DNA of 13,429 bases from DATDRS01 sp035291605 (lineage in GTDB: Bacteria > Chloroflexota > Anaerolineae > Anaerolineales > UBA6663): NCBI GenBank assembly GCA_035291605.1, contig DATDRS010000405.1, positions 1 to 13,429 on the forward strand. Reading direction: 5' to 3'. Of this stretch, positions 6,584-13,429 are shown piece by piece; position 1 is the first letter of the stretch; the number at the start of each line of letters is the position of its first letter. The translations under genes and the position numbers were made by a program. The notes under the pieces were generated by a model. The model was given only the letters and a program-made list of their open reading frames with translations. It was not told the origin of the DNA and made no database searches.

Positions 6584-7243
6584 ATGATTTCGGATGACGA
6601 AATGACCGTATACGACGACCGGCACAGCCAATACATCACCGAACTCTTCGCCGCGCAAGACGAGACCCTGCGGAGGATCTGGGAGACATTACCCGAAAAA
6701 GGTTTTCCGGCAAAATACATCCAGCCCGAAGAGGGACGCTTCTTGCAAGTCATCGTTCGCGCGAGCGGCGCTGGGAAGGCGCTGGAGATTGGCACGCTCG
6801 GGGGATATAGCAGCATCTGGATCGCGCGTGGATTGGCGCCACGAGGGAAATTGACGACACTGGAAATAGACCGCCGCTATGCGCAAATCGCTCAGGCGCA
6901 TTTCGAGATGGCCGGCGTGGCCGACCGGGTAGAAATCGTCGTCGGGAGTGCGCTGGAGACGCTGAAACGTCTGACCGATGGCCCGTTTGACTTTGTGTTC
7001 ATTGATGCCGAGAAATACGATTACCACGCCTATTTTGATTGGGCGCTGGAAAACACGCGCGTCGGCGGGATCATTGCGGCGCACAATGCGTTTCGGGCCG
7101 GCACGGTGGTCGGGGCGGAACAGGCCGACTTCAAAACTGAGGCGATTCGCGCCTTCAACCGCCGCGTCGCCGGCGAGCCGCGCGTGATCAGCACGATCTA
7201 CCCGGCCGGCGATGGAATGGTCGTCGCAGTGAAAACGGCGTAA
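6584..7243 (+). CDS. COMT/caffeoyl-CoA-type SAM-dependent O-methyltransferase
   Basis: With the ATG at 6584 the protein has 219 residues, the normal size for the class I O-methyltransferase_3 family (catechol and caffeoyl-CoA O-methyltransferases). SAM motif I is ALEIGTLGGYSS (66-77), the ribose-binding acidic residue is E94 in TTLEID, and FDFVFIDAEKYDY (135-147) provides the first metal ligand, D141. The second ligand pair, normally Asp-Asn, reads His-Asn (AHNAF, 166-170), so the divalent metal site may be altered. The family methylates vicinal hydroxyls of small aromatics, which suits an aromatic-compound cassette; other acceptors are possible. No start has a strong ribosome binding site: GTG 6542 lies in an inverted repeat, and ATG 6602 is also possible. 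Its place between livG and livF, 3 bases from the latter, implies co-expression with the transporter. Confidence 0.85.
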   Translation: MISDDEMTVYDDRHSQYITELFAAQDETLRRIWETLPEKGFPAKYIQPEEGRFLQVIVRASGAGKALEIGTLGGYSSIWIARGLAPRGKLTTLEIDRRYAQIAQAHFEMAGVADRVEIVVGSALETLKRLTDGPFDFVFIDAEKYDYHAYFDWALENTRVGGIIAAHNAFRAGTVVGAEQADFKTEAIRAFNRRVAGEPRVISTIYPAGDGMVVAVKTA

Positions 7244-7246
7244 GAG

Positions 7247-7963
7247 ATGGCGCGAATGATGGCGGATTGCGTCTTGATCGTCGAGAACCTCGAAGTCTTC
7301 TACGGCGAGTTTCAGGCGCTGTTTGGGATCAGCCTGGAAGTGGCCGCCGGGGAGACGGTTGCCGTCATCGGCGCGAATGGGGCCGGGAAGACGACGCTGT
7401 TGAGCACAATTGCGGGTGTGTTGATCCCACGCCGAGGACAGGTGATCTATCGGGGCAAAGTGGTTTCCGGCTCTCCGGCGTATCGGCTTTGCCAGCGTGG
7501 TATTGCGATGGTGCCGGAGGGCCGGAGAATTTTCCCCAGCCTGACGGTGGAAGAGAATCTAGAGGTCGGCGCTTATTCCGGACGGCGCGGCCCCTGGCAT
7601 CGAGAGGCCATTTACAATTTATTCCCTATCCTGCAAGAACGGGTGAGGGTGCCCGGCATGGATCTTTCTGGCGGCGAACAACAAATGTTGGCGATTGGGC
7701 GGGCGTTGATGAGCAACCCCGACCTGATCTTGATGGATGAGATTTCGCTTGGGTTGGCCCCCCTGATTGTGCAAGAATTGTATCGCGTCGTGCGCGAGGT
7801 GGCTGAGGCGGGCACGACGGTCATTTTGGTCGAGCAGGATGTCACCCGTGGCCTCAAAGCCGCCGACCGGGTTTACTGCCTGCTGGAAGGCAGAGTCAGC
7901 CTAGCAGGCCGCTCGGCCGATCTGAACCTGGATCAGGTCTCTCAGGCCTACTTTGGAGTCTGA
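7247..7963 (+). CDS. livF: LivF-type ABC transporter ATP-binding protein
   Basis: This 238-residue ATPase has every motif intact: Walker A GANGAGKTT (42-50), MVPEGRRIFPSLTVEENL (88-105), typical of LivF, signature LSGGEQQMLAIGRAL (140-154) and Walker B LILMDEISLGLAP (160-172; D164, E165). LVEQD (194-198) carries Gln at the switch position, as LivF proteins usually do. It forms the second nucleotide-binding subunit of the importer. The ATG at 7247 is 3 bases after the methyltransferase stop; ATGs at 7256 and 7259 are alternatives that would shorten it by three or four residues, and none has a strong ribosome binding site, which suggests translational coupling. The livH start follows 2 bases after its stop. 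Confidence 0.93.
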   Translation: MARMMADCVLIVENLEVFYGEFQALFGISLEVAAGETVAVIGANGAGKTTLLSTIAGVLIPRRGQVIYRGKVVSGSPAYRLCQRGIAMVPEGRRIFPSLTVEENLEVGAYSGRRGPWHREAIYNLFPILQERVRVPGMDLSGGEQQMLAIGRALMSNPDLILMDEISLGLAPLIVQELYRVVREVAEAGTTVILVEQDVTRGLKAADRVYCLLEGRVSLAGRSADLNLDQVSQAYFGV

Positions 7964-7965
7964 GT

Positions 7966-8838
7966 ATGCAGTGGGTGAACATCGTCGCGCAGGGAATTCT
8001 GCTGGGGGGGTTGTACGCGCTCTATGGCACGGGGCTGTCGCTCATCTTTGGGGTGATGCGGCTGGTGAACCTGGCGCACGGCGACATGATCGTGGTGGCT
8101 GCCTATCTGGTGCTGCTCGCCGGGCAATTTCTCGGCCTGTCCCCCTGGCTGAGCTTGCTGCTGGTGGTGCCGGCGCTCTTTGTGATCGGAGTCTTGCTGC
8201 AGCGCGGCTTGATCAACGCCGCCGTGGGCAAGGGCGTGTTGCCGCCGCTCATGATCACCTTTGGGCTTTCGGTCATCACCCAGAATGTGCTTCAGTTGGG
8301 CTTTTCGGCGGATACGCAGGGGCTGGATGCTGGCCCAATTGAGGCCGCGAGCATCGAGGTGGCGCAGGGCGTGACGCTGGGCGTTCTGCCGTTGATCGCC
8401 TTTGCCACGGCGGTCTTGGTTCTCACCGGGCTGCACGTGTTCCTCACGCGCACAAAGCTGGGCCGGGCCTTCCGGGCGACCTCCGATGATCCCACTACGG
8501 CGGAGTTGATGGGGATCAACAGCCGCCAGGTTTACGGCTGGGCGATGGGCCTGTCGCTTGCGATTGGGGCCGTGGGCGGCGTGCTCCTCGGAGTCCGCAC
8601 GACATTTGCGCCGTCGGACGGGCCGGCGCGGCTGATCTTCGCTTTTGAGACAGTCATCATCGGTGGATTGGGCAATCTGTGGGGGACGCTCGCAGGAGGC
8701 ATCATTTTGGGGGTGGCCCAAAACATCGGCGCTCAAGTGAATCCGGCGTGGTTTCAGTTGGCCGGACATCTGGCCACTTTGGCGTTGCTGGCGTTCAGGC
8801 CCACCGGCCTGTTCGCGCGTACGCGCGAAGCCGGGTGA
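7966..8838 (+). CDS. livH: LivH-type ABC transporter permease
   Basis: This 290-residue membrane protein has the normal length and pattern of LivH permeases, with several hydrophobic segments. It opens with GILLGGLYALYGTGLSLIFG and then MRLVNLAHGDMIVVAAY, a family hallmark. The cytoplasmic coupling loop reads GRAFRATSDDPTTAELMGIN, and the late GGLGNLWGTLAGGIILG motif is present. It should form half of the membrane channel with the LivM-type protein. GGAG (7955-7958) in the end of livF lies 7 bases before the ATG, so translation is probably coupled to livF. Confidence 0.93.
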   Translation: MQWVNIVAQGILLGGLYALYGTGLSLIFGVMRLVNLAHGDMIVVAAYLVLLAGQFLGLSPWLSLLLVVPALFVIGVLLQRGLINAAVGKGVLPPLMITFGLSVITQNVLQLGFSADTQGLDAGPIEAASIEVAQGVTLGVLPLIAFATAVLVLTGLHVFLTRTKLGRAFRATSDDPTTAELMGINSRQVYGWAMGLSLAIGAVGGVLLGVRTTFAPSDGPARLIFAFETVIIGGLGNLWGTLAGGIILGVAQNIGAQVNPAWFQLAGHLATLALLAFRPTGLFARTREAG

Positions 8839-8843
8839 GCCGT

Positions 8844-8848
8844 GGGAG
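8844..8848 (+). promoter_or_regulatory. Ribosome binding site that decides the livM start
   Basis: GGGAG is 5 bases before the ATG at 8854. It overlaps the alternative GTG at 8842, making that earlier start unlikely. Confidence 0.6.
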
Positions 8849-8853
8849 CGCCA

Positions 8854-9933
8854 ATGCCGACCCCGCAATCAACCTCACAGCCCAGGCCGCGCCGAATGTC
8901 CTCGCGCGGACTGGCTCTCATGAGTCTCCTGCTCCTGGCGGCCCTGTTTTCCCTCCCAGCGTGGGGTACGCCCGACCAGATGCGCACCCTCGTCGAGCTC
9001 ATCTACTTCCTCGCTCTGGCGCAGATGTGGAATCTGCTGGCGGGCTACGGGGGGATGGTGTCGTTCGGTCAGCAGGCCTGGATTGGGCTGGGCGGTTATA
9101 CCCTGATCGTCCTGGCGGACGACTTGCACGTCAATATGTTTCTGGCGGTGGTCGTCGGTGGCGTGGTGGCGGCCCTCATCGCCCTGCCGACGGCCGCGCT
9201 CGCCTTTCGCCTGCGCGGCGGATATTTCGCCGTAGGGACATGGGTGATCGCCGAAGTCTTTCGATTGCTGGTCGCCAGTTCGACCGAATGGCTGAAAGGG
9301 GGCCTTGGCCGCTCGCTGACGGCGGCTGGCCTGATGGCGCGCCCGCTGCGCGAGCAGTACACGTACTGGCTGGCGGTCGGCATCGGGGCCGGATCAATCG
9401 CGCTGGTGTATTTCCTGATGCGTTCCCGTGTGGGCTTAGGCCTGACTGCCATTCGGGATTCTGAAAGCGCCGCCATGAGCCTCGGCGTGAAAATCACGCG
9501 CATCAAACTGCTGGTCTTCATTATCGCCGCCTTTGGCACAGGCGTGGTCGGCGGGCTGATCTACCTGAACGCGCTGCGGATCACCCCTCAGGCGTCTTTT
9601 GGCATCCAGTGGTCGGCCTTCATGGCCTTTATCGTCGTCATCGGCGGACTGGGAACGGTCGAAGGCCCGATTGTCGGCGCGATTATCTTTTTCGTCCTCC
9701 GGAATTACCTGTCCGGTTTTGCCGAGTGGTCCATCATCCTGCTCGGAAGCATCGCGGTGATCATGATGCTCATTGCTCCCGATGGCCTGTGGGGGGTCCT
9801 GCACCGCCGCTTCGGGCTTGAGCTTTTCCCGGTCAGCCGGAAGCTCCCCACTGCCCCGGCTCACGGGCAACCCGCGACGGTGGAACAGAAGCCCGCTTCA
9901 AAGGATACCGCGCTGATCGAGCCGCCATCTTGA
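8854..9933 (+). CDS. livM: LivM-type ABC transporter permease
   Basis: This 359-residue permease starts with a short basic N-terminus and a first hydrophobic segment (LMSLLLLAALFSLPAW). It carries the LivM core MWNLLAGYGGMVSFGQQAW, the coupling loop GLGLTAIRDSESAAMSLGV, and VIGGLGTVEGPIVGAIIFF near the end. A polar, Pro/Ala-rich tail of about 40 residues follows the last membrane segment. With LivH, LivG, LivF and the binding protein at 4355-5695 it completes the five-part importer. ATG 8854 is preferred to GTG 8842 because of the GGGAG between them. The phosphatase gene begins 50 bases downstream. Confidence 0.92.
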   Translation: MPTPQSTSQPRPRRMSSRGLALMSLLLLAALFSLPAWGTPDQMRTLVELIYFLALAQMWNLLAGYGGMVSFGQQAWIGLGGYTLIVLADDLHVNMFLAVVVGGVVAALIALPTAALAFRLRGGYFAVGTWVIAEVFRLLVASSTEWLKGGLGRSLTAAGLMARPLREQYTYWLAVGIGAGSIALVYFLMRSRVGLGLTAIRDSESAAMSLGVKITRIKLLVFIIAAFGTGVVGGLIYLNALRITPQASFGIQWSAFMAFIVVIGGLGTVEGPIVGAIIFFVLRNYLSGFAEWSIILLGSIAVIMMLIAPDGLWGVLHRRFGLELFPVSRKLPTAPAHGQPATVEQKPASKDTALIEPPS

Positions 9934-9972
9934 GCCTGTACAGACGGCGAGTCAGTTTCGGAATTTGCCTGC

Positions 9973-9977
9973 GGAGG
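9973..9977 (+). promoter_or_regulatory. Ribosome binding site that decides the phosphatase start
   Basis: GGAGG is 6 bases before the GTG at 9984. This supports that start over a TTG at 9930 overlapping the livM stop. Confidence 0.7.
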
Positions 9978-9983
9978 TGTATC

Positions 9984-10763
9984 GTGTCCATCAAGATAGC
10001 CGATATAAAGTCAATCGTCGCCGAGGCCGGACAACTGGCTCTGCTCTACTATGGAAAAGTCACCAGGTCCCTCAAGGCCGATTTGAGCGTTGTCTCCGAG
10101 GCCGACGCAGCGGTCGAAAACTATCTTCGCTTGTCGCTCACCACGCTCGCGCCTGAGTACGGCTATATCGGCGAGGAGACCGAGGAGTCGCGGCCCCCAG
10201 CCACAGGGGAAGAGCACGCCTGGGTGGTGGACGCGCTGGATGGCAGCCGGGCGTTTGTGGCGCAAATGCCGCTCTGGACGCCGGCCGTATGCTTGATGAA
10301 AGGCGACCGCCCCGTCGCGGGGGCTGCCTTTAACCCGGTCACCCAAGAATTGTTCTGGGCTGGCGAAGATGGCCCAGCGTTTTGCAACGACGAACCGCTC
10401 CGCCCGAAATTCTCCGCGGCGCTGGAGCCGAGCACGATCATTTTCGGCCCGACCAATCACCATCGCACGTTCACGATCGATTTTCCGGGCCGCATTTATT
10501 GCCTGGGCGCGCCCATTTATCAGTTGTGCCTAGTGGCGAAGGGGGCCGTCTCCGCATTGTTTTTCGATCCAGCGGTCAACCTGTGGGATCTGGCGTTCCC
10601 GTCCCTGCTGTTCGAGCGCACCGGCGCGGCGCTGGTTTATGCGTCCGGCCGGCCGGTGAATCTTTCTGAGCTCATGGGGCGCAGCAAAGTTCCGGAGCCG
10701 ATTTTCGCGGGAGGAGCGGAGATGGTGGACATCTTGCGCCAGCAGATCAGGCCTAAGCGCTGA
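9984..10763 (+). CDS. Inositol-monophosphatase-family phosphatase
   Basis: This 259-residue protein (GTG start behind a good GGAGG) has the normal length of the Mg2+/Li+-sensitive IMPase family. Metal and catalytic motifs are present: GEE (63-65), VVDALDGSRAFV (81-92; D83 and D86, with the canonical DPIDGT altered to DALDGS), and NLWDLAFPSLLFERTGA (199-215; D202). The family removes phosphate from inositol, histidinol, fructose-1,6-bisphosphate, PAP and related compounds; the sequence does not single out one substrate. It is the last gene of the plus-strand run. Because the same run encodes a dikinase that should make a phosphorylated small molecule, it could act on that product or a derivative; this is inference. 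The 81 bases between its stop and the convergent ftsK stop contain no obvious gene or strong terminator. Confidence 0.85.
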   Translation: MSIKIADIKSIVAEAGQLALLYYGKVTRSLKADLSVVSEADAAVENYLRLSLTTLAPEYGYIGEETEESRPPATGEEHAWVVDALDGSRAFVAQMPLWTPAVCLMKGDRPVAGAAFNPVTQELFWAGEDGPAFCNDEPLRPKFSAALEPSTIIFGPTNHHRTFTIDFPGRIYCLGAPIYQLCLVAKGAVSALFFDPAVNLWDLAFPSLLFERTGAALVYASGRPVNLSELMGRSKVPEPIFAGGAEMVDILRQQIRPKR

Positions 10764-10844
10764 CGCGAGAACCGCCCCGCGCCATTCCCTTCTCCGCCAT
10801 CTCATCATCCCTCCTTCGAGATTCGGAGTTTGGGGGTTGGGATT

Positions 10845-13205
10845 TTACCCCTCCTCTTCCTCATCCTCCATCAACCTCGCCGCCCGCTCGCCAATCGGGT
10901 CGTCATCTTCCTGAATGAAGACTTCGCGTGTCTTGCCGCCGGCCTGCTCGCGGCCAACGATGCCCATGTCTTTAAGCTCGTCCATCAGCCGCGCAGCGCG
11001 GGGGTAGCCGATGCGCATCTTGCGCTGGAGGAGCGAGGCGCTGGCCGTGCCGTATTTCTTGACGATGGCGATGGCCTGCTCGATCTGCGCGTCTTTGTCG
11101 TCCACGACCGCCTCACGCGCCAGCATGACGTCCCACGGGGCCTGGCCGGGTTTCAGCTTGATGTTCTGGTCGTCTTCGGCCATCGCCTCGACCACATCTT
11201 CTTCCGGCTCGTCGTCCGCCATCTGCTCGCGCCAGTAACTCACGATGCGGTCCACTTCCTTGTCGGCGACGAAACAGCCTTGCAGACGCACGGGCGCGCC
11301 TACTTCCGGAGCGAGGAACAGCATGTCCCCGCGCCCCAAGAGGGTTTCCGCGCCGGGCGTGTCGAGGATCACGCGCGAATCAATGCCCGAAGCGACGGCG
11401 AACGAGATGCGCGCGGGGAAATTGGCTTTGATCAGTCCCGTGACGATGTTGGTGCTCGGGCGCTGGGTCGCCACGATCAGGTGGATGCCGGTCGCCCGCG
11501 CCATCTGCGCCAGCCGCACGACGGTGCGCTCCGTCTCGTCCGGGGCCTGCATCATCAAGTCGGCCAGTTCGTCAACGATCACGACGATGCGCGGCAAACG
11601 GTCGGCGTCTTTCTTCTTCGCCATCTTCGCGTTGAAGGCGTCGAGGTTGCGCGCGGCGACGCGCTCGAACTCCTTGTAGCGCCGGTCCATCTCCTTCACC
11701 ACCCAGCGCAGCACGCCGAGGATGCGGTCCAGTTCCGTCTCCACCTTGCCGTAGAGGTGGGGCAGGCCGTTGAAGCGCACCAATTCCACCATCTTCGGGT
11801 CAATCAGCACCATGCGCAGGTCGTCCGGCGTGTTGTTGCACGCCAGGCAAGCCACGACTGAAGTGATGCACACACTCTTGCCAGAGCCGGTCGTGCCGGC
11901 GATGAGCAGGTGCGGCATCGCGCCCAGGTCGGCGGAGACGGACGCGCCGGAGACGTCGCGCCCGAGGGCAATCGCCAGCGGCGCGTTGACGCGCTGGAAC
12001 CCCTCGGACTCCATCACGGGGCGCAGGCTGACGAGCGAGGTGCGGCGGTGGGGGACCTCGATGCCGATGTAGCTCTGGCCCGGCACGGGCGCTTCGATGC
12101 GCAGGGTGCTGGCAGAGAGGGCGAGGGCCAGGTCGTCCGCGAGGGCCGAGATTTGCGAGACGCGCACCTTCCACGACTTGCTCACGCCGTCCGGGCCGGG
12201 TTTCTCCACAAAGCCCGGCTCGACCTGATACTGCGTCACGCTCGGACCGACTTTCGCGCCCACGACCGCGACCGGCACGCCAAATTCCTTGAGGGTCTTG
12301 ACGATGATCGAGGCGGTCTCGTCAATCTCCCGCTGCGCGGGGCGGCGCAGATCGCTGTCGTCGAGCAGTTCGAGCGAGGGCAGGCGTTTGTCGCGCCGCT
12401 TCGGCCGGGGCTTGTCGTCCACGGCGGCCTCGACCGGGACGCGCAGCCGCTCGCCGCTGGACAATCTGGGCTTGGGTTTCCGCTCGGGCGGCTGCAAATC
12501 CCGCGTGGTCGCGGGGGTCGAGGCAGGGCCTGCGCCCGCGCTTTCGTCCAGCAACCGCGCTTCAGGCGTGTGCGCCTCCAGCCCTTGCAGTTGCAGCCAG
12601 GCTCTCAGCTGGGCAAAGCGGCGACCGGTGACGTCAAGCGCAAAGAGGAGGCAGACGAAGCACAGCATGCCGAACACAAGCGCGTCGGCGGGCGGCGGCA
12701 GGAGGCGTGTGACCATCAGGCCCAAGCCCCACCCCACCAGCCCCCCGCCCCGCCCGCCGACGGCCAGGGCCACGCTGCCGCCGTTGAAGATATTGAGCAG
12801 GCCGAGGAGGGCAAAGGCCGCGCCTTCGGCGGCGATGACGCGCCCCCACTTGACGCGCACCGTCCAGCCGAAGTTGTGCAGCAGGATGGCGCCGCCAATC
12901 CAGCCGAGCGTGAGGGGGACGACGAACGCGCCCCAGCCGAACCAGGTGCGCAGGAAGGCGGCCCAGACGTTGAGGAACACGCCAGACGACAGGTTGAAGA
13001 TGCCCAGCAGCGTGATCAGCGCGAAGGCCAGAAGCAGCCAGGCCAGAATATCGTCCCAATATTTTCGCAGGCGCTGGCCCAACAGCCACAGGCTGGCAAA
13101 GATCGGATCAGGCTTAGGTATTTCCTTGCCGCCCGGCTGGGGCGGCGGCCCCCCGGCGCGCGTAAAGCGGCGGGAGGGCCTTTGATTTCTGTGCTTTCGA
13201 CTCAT
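10845..13205 (-). CDS. ftsK: FtsK/SpoIIIE-family DNA translocase
   Basis: From the ATG at 13205 the protein has 786 residues. A basic N-terminus is followed by four or five hydrophobic segments between about residues 50 and 192 (membrane anchor), then a charged, proline-containing linker to about 290. The motor follows, with Walker A AGTTGSGKS (436-444), Walker B VVIVDELADLMM (541-552), VATQRPSTNIVTGLIKANFP (578-597) and the RGDMLF segment. The C-terminal winged-helix gamma domain reads RKMRIGYPRAARLMDELKDMGIVG (728-751), the part that reads KOPS/SRS-type polarity sequences. The tail is acidic. FtsK pumps chromosomal DNA at the division septum and activates XerCD at dif. A TTG at 13352 would add 49 residues but overlaps the upstream S1-domain gene and gives a low-complexity extension, so it is rejected. 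No strong ribosome binding site is seen before 13205. Confidence 0.95.
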   Translation of the reverse strand: MSRKHRNQRPSRRFTRAGGPPPQPGGKEIPKPDPIFASLWLLGQRLRKYWDDILAWLLLAFALITLLGIFNLSSGVFLNVWAAFLRTWFGWGAFVVPLTLGWIGGAILLHNFGWTVRVKWGRVIAAEGAAFALLGLLNIFNGGSVALAVGGRGGGLVGWGLGLMVTRLLPPPADALVFGMLCFVCLLFALDVTGRRFAQLRAWLQLQGLEAHTPEARLLDESAGAGPASTPATTRDLQPPERKPKPRLSSGERLRVPVEAAVDDKPRPKRRDKRLPSLELLDDSDLRRPAQREIDETASIIVKTLKEFGVPVAVVGAKVGPSVTQYQVEPGFVEKPGPDGVSKSWKVRVSQISALADDLALALSASTLRIEAPVPGQSYIGIEVPHRRTSLVSLRPVMESEGFQRVNAPLAIALGRDVSGASVSADLGAMPHLLIAGTTGSGKSVCITSVVACLACNNTPDDLRMVLIDPKMVELVRFNGLPHLYGKVETELDRILGVLRWVVKEMDRRYKEFERVAARNLDAFNAKMAKKKDADRLPRIVVIVDELADLMMQAPDETERTVVRLAQMARATGIHLIVATQRPSTNIVTGLIKANFPARISFAVASGIDSRVILDTPGAETLLGRGDMLFLAPEVGAPVRLQGCFVADKEVDRIVSYWREQMADDEPEEDVVEAMAEDDQNIKLKPGQAPWDVMLAREAVVDDKDAQIEQAIAIVKKYGTASASLLQRKMRIGYPRAARLMDELKDMGIVGREQAGGKTREVFIQEDDDPIGERAARLMEDEEEEG

Positions 13206-13275
13206 CACCAATACAGGGGGCGCTATCGGCCCTGCCTCGGCCCGCCAAATATCCCGCGGCGTCTTCGGCCTGACT

Positions 13276-13428
13276 TCAGGCGCCCTCAGCCGAAAGCGGG
13301 TCGGCCTCCGCGCGCCGGAGGCTGAGGCCCAGGCGGCGGCCCAGGCTGTCAATGCTCACGATGCGCACCCGCACCCGCTCGCCCTCGCGCACAATGCTTC
13401 GGGGATGCAGGAAGTTGCCGTCGGCCAG
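13276..13428 (-). CDS. S1 RNA-binding-domain protein, C-terminal end (5' end outside window)
   Basis: Read leftward from the right edge, an open frame of 50 residues ends at the TGA at 13276-13278. It contains IVREGERVRVRIVSIDSLGRR followed by LGLSLRRAE, the last strands of an S1 (OB-fold) RNA-binding domain, as in ribosomal protein S1 and small S1-domain proteins. A short tail of about a dozen residues follows. The number of S1 repeats and the protein's identity lie outside the window. It lies 70 bases upstream of ftsK on the same strand and may be co-transcribed with it. Confidence 0.75.
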   Translation of the reverse strand: MADGNFLHPRSIVREGERVRVRIVSIDSLGRRLGLSLRRAEADPLSAEGA

Positions 13429-13429
13429 C

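Noticed and set aside
7948..8868. Minus-strand open frame (306 codons) opposite livH
   Set aside because: The composition is His/Gln/Arg-rich with no domain, and the opposite strand encodes a textbook LivH permease.
10764..10844. Bidirectional terminator between the convergent phosphatase and ftsK genes
   Set aside because: Only short imperfect complementarity (CTCC with GGAG around a 10-base loop, and a GGGG/CCCC pair) is visible, with no convincing stem plus T-run on either strand.
11910..13325. Long plus-strand open frame (471 codons) opposite ftsK
   Set aside because: It is antisense to the conserved FtsK motor and membrane region and has low-complexity Arg/Ala/Gly composition. The frame at 10830-11861 opposite the FtsK C-terminus is rejected for the same reason.
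13206..13352. N-terminal extension of FtsK from a TTG at 13352
   Set aside because: It would overlap the S1-domain frame and adds an Ala/Arg-rich low-complexity segment; the ATG at 13205 starts a normal basic FtsK N-terminus.
1..13429. CRISPR array, tRNA, rRNA, insertion sequence or phage module
   Set aside because: No spaced direct repeats, cloverleaf sequences, transposase or phage genes were seen; the plus-strand run is compact and made of metabolic and transport genes.

Overview
The window is a GC-rich, densely coding bacterial segment. The substrate-binding protein starts with a twin-arginine lipoprotein signal followed by a Thr/Pro/Ala-rich linker. The intergenic spaces hold a heptamer tandem repeat and a perfect GC-rich palindrome. 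Together these suggest a Chloroflexota (Anaerolineae-like) genome. That assignment is inference; there is no rRNA or other taxonomic marker here.

Positions 1-10763 carry one plus-strand run of eleven genes with short gaps, probably one or two operons. In order: the 3' end of a benzoate-CoA-ligase-type acyl-CoA synthetase (1-393); an ATP-grasp PPDK/PEP-synthase N-domain protein (436-1404); an ACMSD-type amidohydrolase/decarboxylase (1436-2464); a second PEP-synthase-like protein with the phosphohistidine swivelling domain (2598-4289); a lipoprotein substrate-binding protein (4355-5695); LivG-type ATPase (5769-6515); a COMT-type O-methyltransferase (6584-7243); LivF-type ATPase (7247-7963); LivH- and LivM-type permeases (7966-8838, 8854-9933); and an inositol-monophosphatase-family phosphatase (9984-10763).

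A convergent minus-strand block fills the right end: an FtsK/SpoIIIE DNA translocase (10845-13205) and, upstream of it, the 3' end of an S1-domain protein (13276-13428, running off the window). These look like housekeeping genes unrelated to the cassette.

The main point of interest is the left block. The ATP-grasp and phosphohistidine proteins together make a dikinase split over two genes. It lacks the PEP/pyruvate TIM barrel of PEP synthase and PPDK. This is the layout of phenylphosphate synthase (anaerobic phenol activation) and, as a single chain, of rifampicin phosphotransferase. The two halves flank a metal-dependent, O2-independent decarboxylase-type amidohydrolase. They sit next to an aryl-CoA ligase, a complete branched-chain-amino-acid-type ABC importer (a class that also imports aromatic acids), a catechol-type O-methyltransferase and a small-molecule phosphatase. 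A reasonable hypothesis is an import-and-activation cassette for an aromatic or phenolic compound that passes through a phosphorylated intermediate. The substrate cannot be read from the sequence.
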